From NCBI GenBank assembly GCA_016716335.1, contig JADJWN010000004.1, positions 186,001-250,000 of the forward strand: DNA of 64,000 nt. The letters are read 5' to 3'. A program made the translations under genes and the position numbers. How positions within the stretch are numbered: position 1 is the first letter of the stretch; each line of letters opens with the position of its first letter. The notes beneath the pieces were generated by a model. That model did no database searches, was not told where the DNA came from, and worked only from the letters and a program-made list of their open reading frames with translations. Positions 31,500 through 41,631 of the stretch are shown piece by piece. The DNA is from Saprospiraceae bacterium (GTDB taxonomy: Bacteria > Bacteroidota > Bacteroidia > Chitinophagales > Saprospiraceae).

Positions 31500-33164
31500 C
31501 TACCGTCCCTGTATTATGAGCTCCCTGACCCGAATGCAGGCGGTGAAGGATTTATTGCAGTAATGTACTCCGAAGTCACCCAGATTTACAGCCTTTTCAG
31601 CCACATATACAAATTGGTTGGATGTAAGCCTGGATATGTGACCTGAAAACTCAAATGCTCCGGTGTAGGGTTTCTGAGGGGGAATAATTTGAGTGGATAC
31701 TTTAGTGCTTATGGATTTGGTTTCCTGTATAAGGGTAGTTTGGGTTACCACTTCTTCATCATGTTCTATCACAGTCACCAGCATATTGCTGCCGTAAATA
31801 TTTCCATTCCACTCATGTGTACCTCCCTGGTCGAGATAATATAATCTCTTGGCTACAAAATATGTGTCAGTCTTTACACAATCTGCTGTCGCATAGCCAA
31901 TCACATATTTATCTACCAATTTGATTTTTTTTCTGTAAATGATAAGTGCACCGGGGGGAATTTCTGATTGTATCTGCTGTGATGTCATAATTCTGACATG
32001 AACCGGAAATGCATCAGCGGTGGCCATTGAAAAAGTTTTTTTCCACTTGTTGGCTACACAAGTTTCAGTGACTGTAAGATCTCCGCACATCTGAGCAGTG
32101 AGAAAATGAAACTCCAGCATCAGTACATTTTCTCCTCCGGGCTGATTATTAACTATTGCGTACACTGTACCGTTCCCAAATTCTACACCATCAATATAGT
32201 TTTTTTCCTCTACACAGTCTCTGTCACATTTCTTTTCGCATGACGGGAAGGACTGAGGTGTACCAGACGGATGGGTGGTTTTATTATTGAGCCAGTTTTG
32301 GAGATGAAACCTGTCAAGTATTTTAAAATCCGGATTGTAATTGATTAATTCTGCTCCATATAAGGGTATATATTCATTGATCAACTTATTCTGAATATCG
32401 GTATTTAGGGTATCGGTAAATATTTCATCTATCCCCCGGCCGTACCAGGTCTTGCCCGTAATTGAAGATACCAACATATATTTCTCACTTTCCTTGATCT
32501 GAAAGGGTATGTGATCAAATGCGGAAGTAAAATGTACGCCGGCAGAAAAAACCTCATTCTGCCGGTATCCGAACCACAATGGCATATTTTGCTGACTCGG
32601 ATAGTTTCTGGATAAGCATGGCCAGACTGAGATTCCTTCTTCTGACAACTGCTCCCAGCCCGTGTCATAATCCAGTATGCTTTTTGCCCAAAACGGTACT
32701 GTAATCACCAAATCTGGTAATATACGGTCTGCATTTTGCAGTGTGGCAATCCAGCTAATTTCTTCCTGCTGACCGGGCCGGATTTTGTGCAACAGCATTT
32801 GCTCGAATGTATTACCATCGGATAGCACCTGGTTTTTGATTTCTGAATAAAAAACTTCCTGAATAGATTGATTTGTATTTTTCAGTCTGTTCTTTAGAAA
32901 ATTTACAAAGGCATCATTTCTGAGATTCCTTGCTATGAGCCTTGCTACCACATACTTAAGTTTGTCTTGTGTTTCAAGTAATTGAAATGGATAGTCATCA
33001 TCGGATGTCCTTTGGATGTTTCTATCACCGTATTCTGCCAAACTTTTGTTATTTAATTCTTCTTTATGGCATGAAACGAGACTGATTGTAACAAACAGAG
33101 CAATCAAAGCCCCTTGTATTATCCCATGATACAGTGCGGCGATGTACTTAATTTTCATAGACAT
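31500..33164 (-). CDS. large predicted lipoprotein, unknown function
   Basis: A 554-residue protein with a membrane segment and a lipobox-like SLVSC at about residue 32. Residues about 50-130 are polar and charged. A Cys-rich short stretch (SCEKKCDRDCVEEKN, near residue 330) and late beta-rich sequence (GGTHEWNGNIYGSNML, FEFSGHISRL) follow. It recalls Bacteroidota surface lipoproteins of no known role, but I cannot name a family. It stands alone between rplU and the MscS gene, with its own 5' region. Confidence 0.7.
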   Translation of the reverse strand: MSMKIKYIAALYHGIIQGALIALFVTISLVSCHKEELNNKSLAEYGDRNIQRTSDDDYPFQLLETQDKLKYVVARLIARNLRNDAFVNFLKNRLKNTNQSIQEVFYSEIKNQVLSDGNTFEQMLLHKIRPGQQEEISWIATLQNADRILPDLVITVPFWAKSILDYDTGWEQLSEEGISVWPCLSRNYPSQQNMPLWFGYRQNEVFSAGVHFTSAFDHIPFQIKESEKYMLVSSITGKTWYGRGIDEIFTDTLNTDIQNKLINEYIPLYGAELINYNPDFKILDRFHLQNWLNNKTTHPSGTPQSFPSCEKKCDRDCVEEKNYIDGVEFGNGTVYAIVNNQPGGENVLMLEFHFLTAQMCGDLTVTETCVANKWKKTFSMATADAFPVHVRIMTSQQIQSEIPPGALIIYRKKIKLVDKYVIGYATADCVKTDTYFVAKRLYYLDQGGTHEWNGNIYGSNMLVTVIEHDEEVVTQTTLIQETKSISTKVSTQIIPPQKPYTGAFEFSGHISRLTSNQFVYVAEKAVNLGDFGVHYCNKSFTACIRVRELIIQGR

Positions 33165-33248
33165 TTTAGTTTATTACAAAAATAAACCATTTTCACAAAA
33201 TCCCTCCCCCCCATAAAATTAACATATAATTAACAAACACTCTGACTA

Positions 33249-34580
33249 TTATCTTCTCAGCCACACATCACGCTGTGGAAAAGGTACCACAATGCCCTGC
33301 TCTCTGAAAAGCCGGTCTATTTCAAATCTCAGGTCACTCTTCACATCATCTGCATTCATCAGAAATTCAGAAAAATAATACAGGGTAAACTGCAGTCCGC
33401 TTTCGCCAAAATGATTGAATCTCACAAAAGGCGCCGGTTTTTTCAGTACTCTTGTGTTTTCATCGGCTGCCCGGAGCAGCAGTTGCTCTACCCGTCTTGT
33501 ATCACTCCCATAGGCGACACTGACATCCACTTCAAATCTCACAATATCGCTGTAATGGGTCCAGTTGACTACAAAATCATTGGTGAGCTTGGAATTGGGT
33601 ACCAGCAGAGATACATTTTTGCGGGTTTCGATGAGTGATGCCCGGAGTCCGATCTTCTTTACTTTGCCTACACGGTCTCCCATTTCCACCACATCGCCCA
33701 CCATCACTGTACGCTCGAAAAGCAGGACGAGGCCGGAGAAAAAATCATTGAATGTCTGTTGCAATCCCAATCCTATACCCACAAGCAAAGCTGCAGCTCC
33801 ACCGTAAATGATCTTCATATCCGGTATGAACTGGTCTAATGCAAATAGCAGGGCGATGGTGTAGATCACATAAGCCACCAGCTGATTGACGGCGTACCTG
33901 GAGCCTTCGTCCATATTATTGCGCCGGTAAATTCCGTACAGTGTGATCTGTGTGATAAACCATACCAGCAACCTTGCAATCAGCATGATCAGTACTGCCA
34001 TCAGAATATCTGACAGGGTGATGGTAAACTTTTCCCCTTTGATCATTTTGCTGAATAAGATGTAGTCGAGACCGAATTTCTGAATCAGCAAGATGCCTCC
34101 ATATAGGTACACGATATTCTGCACCAGTCTTGAGCCCCGTTTTTCGGTTTCAGGCTCATTGGCAGTGATGATTCTGGGCGGGATTCTTTCTTCCCGTTTT
34201 GAAAAATAATTCTGAATAAAAAGATGATTGATGATCCAGTCGAGTACCCATGCCAGCAGTATGATAAAAAGCGCTTCGAGTACAAAACGCAGGCTCAGTT
34301 CGTAGTCATTGACCGTGAACAGAATGATCCGAACATTGAGAATTCTGTCCACCACGAGCAGAAGCAGGCTGGCCATAAAGGGCATATATCTCCGGAAAAA
34401 TCTGCGGATATCCGTTTTGGCGATGCCTTTGCTTTCAAGATATCTTCCGGTGCGAAGTATTTTAAGCCGGCTCATCAGTCCGAGGGTAAGGACAATGACA
34501 AGTACTGCAAGTATGATTTTACCGGCAGTCACCGGGGTGCCGTTTACTATCCACAGGGCTTCATTAAAAAAATGATTCAT
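33249..34580 (-). CDS. MscS-family mechanosensitive ion channel
   Basis: A 443-residue channel protein with several N-terminal membrane helices, then the pore helix and beta domain: AALLVGIGLGLQQTFNDFFSG, followed by FERTVMVGDVVEM and GLRASLIETRKNVSLLVPNS. The C-terminal alpha/beta domain ends in VVPFPQRDVWLRR, a typical MscS ending. It is longer than E. coli MscS (286) because of extra N-terminal helices. It relieves hypo-osmotic stress. It is followed by the large lipoprotein gene but not tightly linked to it. Confidence 0.92.
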   Translation of the reverse strand: MNHFFNEALWIVNGTPVTAGKIILAVLVIVLTLGLMSRLKILRTGRYLESKGIAKTDIRRFFRRYMPFMASLLLLVVDRILNVRIILFTVNDYELSLRFVLEALFIILLAWVLDWIINHLFIQNYFSKREERIPPRIITANEPETEKRGSRLVQNIVYLYGGILLIQKFGLDYILFSKMIKGEKFTITLSDILMAVLIMLIARLLVWFITQITLYGIYRRNNMDEGSRYAVNQLVAYVIYTIALLFALDQFIPDMKIIYGGAAALLVGIGLGLQQTFNDFFSGLVLLFERTVMVGDVVEMGDRVGKVKKIGLRASLIETRKNVSLLVPNSKLTNDFVVNWTHYSDIVRFEVDVSVAYGSDTRRVEQLLLRAADENTRVLKKPAPFVRFNHFGESGLQFTLYYFSEFLMNADDVKSDLRFEIDRLFREQGIVVPFPQRDVWLRR

Positions 34581-34812
34581 AGACTGCGAGATTATTACAG
34601 TTGATAAATGTAATATTTTGTTTCATTGCCATGAAGCATTTTACTTTAGATTTTTATGTTAATACCCGATTTTACCTGTTTGGACAGTCTTATTTTTCAG
34701 GTATATAAATCAAAAACTAAGCGTATCGGACTTACCGAATTACTGGTCTGATCTTTTGAGTCAGGATATGATTATCTGAACTTCGGAAATCTTGTAACGA
34801 AAAAATCAAACC

Positions 34813-37800
34813 TTAATCCAGCATCACCCTCTGCAACCCGTCATCCACCGGCTCACTTCGCATGAGTGGTATGGAAATATAAAAGTCGGTGCCTTTGCCG
34901 TATTGGGTTTCAAAGTACAGTTTGCCGTTGAAGCTCTCGATCATATTGGCGGAGATGGCCAGACCGAGTCCGGTGCCGGAGCTCTTGGTGGTAAAGTTGG
35001 GGGCAAACACCTTGTGTTTCATATGGTCAGGGATACCGGTGCCGTTGTCAGATACTCTGATGAGCGCATTCTGTCCGGATTGGCTGAGCTCAATTTCTAT
35101 TTTGCCTCTGCGGTCTTCGGGTATTGCCTGGATTGCATTTTTTACCAGATTGTTCAGGATTCTGATGAGGTGGTTTTTATCTGCAAAGACAATGAGCTCA
35201 TCTATGGGCTCCACGAGACTGATATCCATATCGTCCCTTTTTCTGAACAGATCATGTATAGTTTCTACGATTTCATTAAGCACGATTTTTTCATTGGACG
35301 CCTGGGGCATCGTGGCAAAATTGGAAAATTCGGAAGCAATCTGCGACAGGTTGTCGATTTGTTCTATCAGGGTGGCCGATACTCTGGGTATGAGCTCAGC
35401 TGCCTGATCCGGCCGGTCTTTGGCAGCCCGCTCGAGATACTGGATGCTGAGTTTCATAGGAGTGAGCGGATTTTTGATTTCGTGGGCTACCTGTTTGGCC
35501 ATTTCTCTCCAGGCCAGATCCCGCTCCGTACGGGCTATAATCTCTGCACTCCGCTGCAGTTCATTGGTCAGATTGTTGTAGTCATTGATCAGTTCACCTA
35601 TTTCATCATTGCTCTTCCACTCCAGCGGATCATGGGATTTGCCGAGTTTGAATTCCTTAAGCTTGTTGGCGAGGATGGTGAGAGGCTGGGTAATGGAGTT
35701 GGATATGGTGATGGCTATGGCACCCGCCAGCAGAAAAAGAAAAATATAAACATTTAGTATGGTGGAAATAAAATCAAAAATATTTCCTGAGGTGACTTCA
35801 TCTTTAGGGTATTTGATACCGAAAAAGGCGAAGGGCTCCGGACTCTGAAAATATATAGGGTTGAATTCATAATCATCGCAGCATCCGGTGACGGAAGTGC
35901 CGGGATTGTGCCACCCACCGTTGTTACCTGACAATTGATGCATAGGGATTCTGTACAGTCTGTTTTGACGCTCAGTGGTGGTGTACAATACTCCGTTTTT
36001 ATCAAAAATGCTGATGTCTCGCTGGTGTACGTAGGCGAGATCTCTGACTCTTTGGCCCAGATAGGCCAGGGCACTGTCTTCATCAGCCAGATTCTGTATG
36101 GAAGACTGGATGTTGCGCAGTATGACTGCTGTATCTTCTTTTTTTCGGTTGAGCTGATTGACCTCAAATAAATTTTTGAAATAAAATGCTGTGACTACCC
36201 CAATGATGATGAAAGAGGCAATAATGAGCAATATGATGGCTGCCTGAATTTTTGTTTTCAGAGAAGACTTCGACCCCAATTTGAGGGCTATATTTTCAGG
36301 CAGAAAATCCATCCTGGTATTGATACCTGCCAGAGCAATGATTATAAATCCTGCCAGCGTAAGGATAAAGGAAAAAAGAGATATTGGCTTGATCAGGCCG
36401 TAGAGTTTTCTGAAACTTACCACCTTTATCCCCGGGGCCGGGTTGTAGGCAAAAAATCTGAAGCCATCAGCGATACTGTTATCCGCAGCCTGTAGTGCTA
36501 CGGCAGGATCGGGTCTCTGCCCATCTTTGTAGTAAGCCAGTACCGGATCGTTTTTGTAGAAAATGAGGTATTCAAATGTTGTGTTTTGTGTGGTACTCTC
36601 TTTGTAATCAGAGATATTTTTTTTGGGAAATATTTCGGTGGTAAAAAGAAAGGGGCTGTTGGGGTGCTTTTCGTTTTCGATTTCGATTTTGATAAAATAT
36701 TTTTTTTCAAATGGATTGTAAAATACGAAATCACTCAGTTTTATGGAGGTTTGCAAGGTCTGCTGTATTCTGTGCAGACCGGCAAAATGATTGGCAAACA
36801 GACACTGACCGTTTTTATCAAATAATTCGCAGTCAATCTCATCTATAAGAGTATCCGATTGTAAGAATTGTTCAACAAGCTGCAAAAGTTCATTCTTGTC
36901 AGGTTTTTCAGGATATTCCAATCCACTGAGCTTCTGTATGATATCGTTGTTCAGCAGTATCTCGGTTTCCTTCTGCAGGTGCTGAACTATGTTCTGGTCG
37001 GGAGGTGCATAATAACCCTGCACGAATTTCGCTCTTTCCGAAGATTCTTTCTGAATGCCGAAGTAATACAATACGGTGGTGAGAAAGACGGAAAAAAGTA
37101 TAAGCCACCATAGCAGGTAGGTGATTTTATTGGCAGCGTTTTCGGTATATGCATCCATCACAAGCAGGTATGCCACCGTAAATATCACTAAGTAGAGTTG
37201 ATAAGTGCCGGGTGCCATCCACCAGACGAAAGAGGCTGCAACGAGTACTCCACTGATTAAAAAGATATAGGAAAAGGACTGTGAATGATTTTTTGACTGA
37301 TGTATGATCTTAAAAAGTATCATGCTGATATGAAACAGCAACAAAAGGTAGCCTATCAGCAGACACACCGTAAGGTAATTCAACAGCCCTGAATTGGCCA
37401 GAAAGTGATTGGCTGCAAATATGGAGGTGCTGTAAGCAAAAGATCTGCCCAGCAACACGATAAAGGAAAAAAAGCCATATATGCCCGATCCGGTAAGAAA
37501 AAGCAGTACACTATGGGGAGTTTTTGCCACTATCTGCTGAATAGGCCTTGAAGTAAGACCAATAAGGATAAAAGCTACAGCAATAAAATTGAGCAAAAGG
37601 TCCTCTGCGCTATGAAATCCGGCCATGCCCTCTGACCAAAGTCGGCTGATCGGAATGCCTGCAAACAGCGTTTTGAGCCGGGGAAGCTCAAAAATCAATC
37701 GGCCGGACAGGATAATAAGCACAAAAAAAGCTATGCTTTTGAATCCCTTAAATTGATTTTTCAGGTCCCGGTAGGCTGTCAATCCCGTGATGAAGTATAA

Positions 37801-38331
37801 TCCAATGAGTATGAGAAATGAGATTGAAGCCAGAATGTCTGTCTTGCTGGTCAGTTGCAGTACTGTGGGAATACTCAGGTCTTTGAGCTGAATCCTTGTC
37901 CCTGTCGCCACATCCGTCTTATACAAAGTATATGCTGTCAATACAGGGTTGTGCAGACTTTTTTTAAGGGTACCATCGCTTTCCCATGGATTCATGGAGT
38001 ACCGGACTATATATTTATTGTTTTCAAAGGAAGTGGACCAGACAGATTGGTCATCCTCAGTTTTAATGGTGGCAGGGTCATTCCACCATACCAATGAATC
38101 TCCATGAAATATCCGGATGGCTGCCTGGCTTGCATTTAGTTTTTGGAGCACATTGCTGCGAAGATCTGCCTCCCTGAGCCATTGTGCAATCAGAGCAGAA
38201 TCTGTGGAAATGGTCTCATTCAGTTTTTTTTCCACTGAGGAGATCATAGAAGCAGGCCGGTTTATCAAAGAATGAAGTCCGGCTGTACAAAGGAATGCAA
38301 TGGATAATATTATCCCGGCTTTTTTAAACAT
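34813..38331 (-). CDS. large NtrY-like membrane sensor histidine kinase
   Basis: About 1172 residues, unusually long for this family. The N-terminal 450 residues hold a short periplasmic part and a block of roughly eight to ten membrane helices. A second periplasmic region (about 460-690) and further helices near 690 and 730 follow, then another extracytoplasmic sensor part, a last helix near 870 and a HAMP segment (NSITQPLTILANKLKEFKLG). The H box is VAHEIKNPLTPMKLS (His near residue 950) and the ATPase domain shows NLVKNAIQAI, DNGTGIPD and GTGLGLAI. No response regulator adjoins it. I start at the ATG at 38331, directly after a TACCTTAG box, rather than at 38370. Confidence 0.9.
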   Translation of the reverse strand: MFKKAGIILSIAFLCTAGLHSLINRPASMISSVEKKLNETISTDSALIAQWLREADLRSNVLQKLNASQAAIRIFHGDSLVWWNDPATIKTEDDQSVWSTSFENNKYIVRYSMNPWESDGTLKKSLHNPVLTAYTLYKTDVATGTRIQLKDLSIPTVLQLTSKTDILASISFLILIGLYFITGLTAYRDLKNQFKGFKSIAFFVLIILSGRLIFELPRLKTLFAGIPISRLWSEGMAGFHSAEDLLLNFIAVAFILIGLTSRPIQQIVAKTPHSVLLFLTGSGIYGFFSFIVLLGRSFAYSTSIFAANHFLANSGLLNYLTVCLLIGYLLLLFHISMILFKIIHQSKNHSQSFSYIFLISGVLVAASFVWWMAPGTYQLYLVIFTVAYLLVMDAYTENAANKITYLLWWLILFSVFLTTVLYYFGIQKESSERAKFVQGYYAPPDQNIVQHLQKETEILLNNDIIQKLSGLEYPEKPDKNELLQLVEQFLQSDTLIDEIDCELFDKNGQCLFANHFAGLHRIQQTLQTSIKLSDFVFYNPFEKKYFIKIEIENEKHPNSPFLFTTEIFPKKNISDYKESTTQNTTFEYLIFYKNDPVLAYYKDGQRPDPAVALQAADNSIADGFRFFAYNPAPGIKVVSFRKLYGLIKPISLFSFILTLAGFIIIALAGINTRMDFLPENIALKLGSKSSLKTKIQAAIILLIIASFIIIGVVTAFYFKNLFEVNQLNRKKEDTAVILRNIQSSIQNLADEDSALAYLGQRVRDLAYVHQRDISIFDKNGVLYTTTERQNRLYRIPMHQLSGNNGGWHNPGTSVTGCCDDYEFNPIYFQSPEPFAFFGIKYPKDEVTSGNIFDFISTILNVYIFLFLLAGAIAITISNSITQPLTILANKLKEFKLGKSHDPLEWKSNDEIGELINDYNNLTNELQRSAEIIARTERDLAWREMAKQVAHEIKNPLTPMKLSIQYLERAAKDRPDQAAELIPRVSATLIEQIDNLSQIASEFSNFATMPQASNEKIVLNEIVETIHDLFRKRDDMDISLVEPIDELIVFADKNHLIRILNNLVKNAIQAIPEDRRGKIEIELSQSGQNALIRVSDNGTGIPDHMKHKVFAPNFTTKSSGTGLGLAISANMIESFNGKLYFETQYGKGTDFYISIPLMRSEPVDDGLQRVMLD

Positions 38332-38484
38332 ACATTTTGCAAAACTGATGCTAAGGTAGTGCATCAACACATATTATCAAAGAAAATAATATTTAAGTTG
38401 TTATTTTTCTGATATTCACAACACAATAATCAATACCATCCTGCAAGCCATTGGAATGAATTCCCGGATTAGGATTTTTGTGAT

Positions 38485-38492
38485 TATCTTTG
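38485..38492 (+). promoter_or_regulatory. -7 box of RNase P RNA
   Basis: TATCTTTG ends 4 bases before the first base of the P1 helix, the position expected for a Bacteroidota -7 element just upstream of the transcription start. Confidence 0.6.
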
Positions 38493-38493
38493 C

Positions 38494-38861
38494 GGCGGCA
38501 TACCGCTCTGTCGCTCCCGTCTGAGGCGGGGGAGGAAAGTCCGGACAACGCAGAGCACCGTACCACCTAACGGGTGGGGTTCCGCAATGTTTTGCGGGAT
38601 ACAGCAAGTGTCACAGAAAACAACCGCCTCGTTGACAGCAACGGGGTAAGGGTGAAAATGTGCGGTAAGAGCGCACAGCTTGCCATAGTAATATGACAAG
38701 CGGATAAACCTTACGGGTTGAAATGCCATGTATATCCTGTACCTTGAGAAAGGTAAGAGTCGCTCGCTCTTCCGTTGTGGCGGAGCAGGAGGGGTAGGCA
38801 GCGCAGATAAATGACAGAGATAGCTCACATGCTATACAGAATCCGGCTTACAGGTATGCCA
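38494..38861 (+). ncRNA. rnpB: RNase P RNA (bacterial type A)
   Basis: Catalytic RNA of RNase P, which matures tRNA 5' ends. Conserved segments are seen in order: GAGGAAAGTCCGGAC (38531-), the AAGGGTGAAAATGTGCGGTAAGAGCGCAC block (P10-P12 region), GATAAATGACAGAG, and ACAGAATCCGGCTTACAG at the 3' end. P1 forms from GGCATACC (38497-38504) and GGTATGCC (38853-38860). A T9 run follows and probably ends transcription. A TAnnTTTG box sits immediately upstream. Boundaries are good to a few bases. Confidence 0.95.
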
Positions 38862-39013
38862 TTTTTTTTTATTAAAATCAATGCAGATGCATTCCAAAGA
38901 ATTTTCAGAGGAATGTGTCATAGCTGATTCAGGTAATTATGTGTTTTGGTAGGGTTGTTTTATTCAGAATACCTGTTACTGAAAGAGATTCTTGATTGAA
39001 TTCAAATGATTGT

Positions 39014-40174
39014 ATGAAAAGGTACTTAATCCCGGTTTTTTACATTTTGCTAATCGGTACATTACTCAAGCCGGAGACAATGTTCGGAGGAGATATCCGA
39101 TTTATTACTTCACTGGCAGATGCCAAAAAGCAGGCAGCCGAGCAGCGTAAACTCATTTTTGTAGATGTAATGGCAGACTGGTGCGGACCTTGTAAAAAAA
39201 TGATGGCGGATCTCAGGGCAAATGATGCAGCATGTGATTTTTTTAATCAACATTATGTCAATCTCAAAATTAACGAAAAATATAATAAGGCATTCCTGAA
39301 TGAATACAACATACAGGGTTTTCCTACCCTGATGTTTCTGAATGCAGACGGTGAGGTGTTGTGGTCTGTGACCGGATATCCGGGTATAGACTATCTTGTG
39401 AGTATGACAAGAAAGTTTGATGGGGAGAAAGATTTGTACAGATCTGTAGTGGATATTTCCGATGAAGGATTTGATGAAGTTCAGTTTGTAAATGAGTTCT
39501 CTAAGAAATTGACTCAGTTTTCAACGGAAATGAGAAATAAAAATATTCAGAAATATCTGGAAGCAGGAGAGCCTTACAGAGGTGCTGTCATCCGGCATTT
39601 CGGATCATTGGTCAGCTATCCAATATTTTACAGATTCTACGATAGGGATAAGTATCCTGAACTGCACACAGCAGAACAGTTTATGGTCAGCTTCCTGATG
39701 TATGAGTCCAATTTTTATGCTAATGATAAGATCAGAAAAGGAAGTAAAGAGATTGCAAGATTGACAGGTCTGACCGAAAGCAAGGTCAATACATTTATGA
39801 TATGCTACAAGGAATTTGCCATCCTGAGACAAATTGGTCTGACCAATGACCACAATCTGGAGGTATTTGCAAAAAATCTTTTGAAAAACTATCCAGAAAC
39901 CCGGGATTTCAATCTTTTGTATGATGCGATGGTCACCGTAATCCTGAAGGTCAGGGACACAGCGTTTTATGCAGAATTGGAAGCTGAATTTGAAAATCTG
40001 GCCCAGCAGAATCCACACTGTCTGTATCATGATTTCCTTTCTGTAATTTACGCAAAGCAGGGTAAAAATGAGGAAGCAGCTCTTGCGGTTTCCAAAGCTT
40101 CTAAATGGGCCGGCGAAAACCATATGTCATATTCGCCTTTTCTGACTCAATACAGGAAGGAAATTCTGGAATAA
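39014..40174 (+). CDS. periplasmic thioredoxin-fold protein with long C-terminal domain
   Basis: About 386 residues. A signal-type hydrophobic segment (YLIPVFYILLIGTLL) is followed by a thioredoxin fold with the redox pair WCGPCK (near residue 56) and cis-Pro motif GFPTLMF. Residues about 150-386 form a helical, TPR-like region with no clear name. It may reduce or oxidise disulfides in envelope proteins; the partner is unknown. The start at 39014 is preferred because the signal peptide begins there; the ATG at 38996 adds six polar residues. It has no close neighbour in the same direction. Confidence 0.82.
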   Translation: MKRYLIPVFYILLIGTLLKPETMFGGDIRFITSLADAKKQAAEQRKLIFVDVMADWCGPCKKMMADLRANDAACDFFNQHYVNLKINEKYNKAFLNEYNIQGFPTLMFLNADGEVLWSVTGYPGIDYLVSMTRKFDGEKDLYRSVVDISDEGFDEVQFVNEFSKKLTQFSTEMRNKNIQKYLEAGEPYRGAVIRHFGSLVSYPIFYRFYDRDKYPELHTAEQFMVSFLMYESNFYANDKIRKGSKEIARLTGLTESKVNTFMICYKEFAILRQIGLTNDHNLEVFAKNLLKNYPETRDFNLLYDAMVTVILKVRDTAFYAELEAEFENLAQQNPHCLYHDFLSVIYAKQGKNEEAALAVSKASKWAGENHMSYSPFLTQYRKEILE

Positions 40175-40230
40175 TAAAAACCGTAGTTTAACTAAAGTAT
40201 TTTTTTGATTTTTGGGATGATTTCTCGGCC

Positions 40231-41324
40231 TTAAATCACTTTCAGAATCGCTTCGGCAGCACGAAGGGATGCACCTTGAGTGCCGAGTTTTGCTTTCAGT
40301 TCCTGATATCCTTTTTTGATATCATGTCCCTTACCGGAAAGGATGGAAGCCACCTCCCAACGGATATTTTCTGCACTCATATCATCCTGAATCAATTCCC
40401 TCACTACCTCACGGTTGCAGATCAGATTGACCAATGAAATGTATTTGAGCTTAACTAATCTTCTGGCAATGGCAAAAGAGATCCGGTTGCCTTTATAGCA
40501 GACCACCTGAGGTACTCCAAACAATGCAGTCTCCAGGGTGGCCGTACCACTGCTTACAAGAGCAATATCAGCTTTTTGCAGTATTTCATAGGTTCTGTTC
40601 ATATGCAATTCTGCTTGTCCTTCCATACCTTTTGAGCGGATTATTTCCATATAAAAAGATGGATCGATGGAAGGAGCTCCTGCAATACAGATATGATAAT
40701 CATAGATTTTTACGGCATCCAGAAATACGGGCAACATTTGCCTGATTTCCTGCTTTCTGCTTCCCGGCAAAAGTGCTATGGTGGGTATTTTTTCTGCATT
40801 TGAGCTTATCCCGGGGGATTGGATTTCAATGGCGTCGAGCAGCGGATGTCCCACATACTCTGCCTCATAACCGTAACTCCTGAAAAAATCCGGCTCAAAA
40901 GGCAGGATACAAAGCAGCTTGTCCGTATATCTGTGCAGGTCATGTACCCTGCTCTGATGCCAGGCCCACACCTGAGGAACTATATAATACACCACTTTCA
41001 ATCCGGCATTTTTTGCCCATTTGGCTATCCTCAGATTGAATCCCGGATAATCTAAGAGAATCAATACATCCGGTCTGAACTGACTGATATCCTTTTTGCA
41101 CATCCGGAGATTGCGCAATATGGCCGGAAGATTTTGATTACTTCCACAAAACCCATAAAAGCCATATCGGCATAATGCTTTGCGAGGGGCATACCTTCAT
41201 CTCTCATTCTGTCTCCGCCAAATCCCCTGAATTCTGCCCCGGGATCTTTTTGTTTGAGTGCCTTTATCAGATTTGATCCATGCAGGTCTCCCGAGGCTTC
41301 ACCGGCTATGATATAGTACCGCAT
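40231..41324 (-). CDS. lpxB: lipid-A-disaccharide synthase, frameshifted
   Basis: Condenses UDP-2,3-diacylglucosamine with lipid X in lipid A synthesis. Two frames together give the whole enzyme (about 364 residues): 41324-41061 with MRYYIIAGEASGDLHGS and MAFMGFVEVIK, and 41118-40231 with RPDVLILLDYPGFNLRIAKWAK, VWAWHQSRV, LPGSRKQEI and SSGTATLETALFG. They join if the A run near 41135 (ATCAAAATCTTC) has one more A, giving VIKNLPAILRNLR. As the gene is normally single-copy and conserved, a consensus error is likelier than real loss. It is followed, in transcription order preceded, by the small membrane protein and surE. Confidence 0.9.
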
Positions 41325-41327
41325 CTA

Positions 41328-41630
41328 TCAGAATAAATCTCCGTAAAATTTATATATCCAGGCCGCTACGTAAAAAAGAGTGGGGAATACTATGCCTCTA
41401 AGGGTCTGATCCCACCTTCTGCTTTTGGCCAGATTGAAGGGTATGAGATTCATGCAGATGGCAATGAGCAGCATGGTTCTGTATCTGCGGTTTCCGCTAC
41501 CGGCAGAGACTTCTGCCATAATACCCCAATCCATAAGCAGATTGAAAATGAATTCCACCACTACAAAACCGACCACCGGTACTACTGCACCGAGAAGCAA
41601 TCCGGTCCAAACAGAATTTTTATCTATCAT
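41328..41630 (-). CDS. small membrane protein between surE and lpxB
   Basis: A 100-residue protein with three likely membrane segments (about 8-32, 50-65 and 80-95). No family recognised with certainty. It sits tightly between surE (upstream, overlapping by a few bases at most) and lpxB (3 bp downstream), which argues that it is real and co-transcribed, possibly with a role in the envelope. Confidence 0.7.
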   Translation of the reverse strand: MIDKNSVWTGLLLGAVVPVVGFVVVEFIFNLLMDWGIMAEVSAGSGNRRYRTMLLIAICMNLIPFNLAKSRRWDQTLRGIVFPTLFYVAAWIYKFYGDLF

Positions 41631-41631
41631 T

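Noticed and set aside
34903..35757. 284-codon frame antisense to the histidine kinase
   Set aside because: Overlaps the clear kinase catalytic domain; shadow of strong codon bias.
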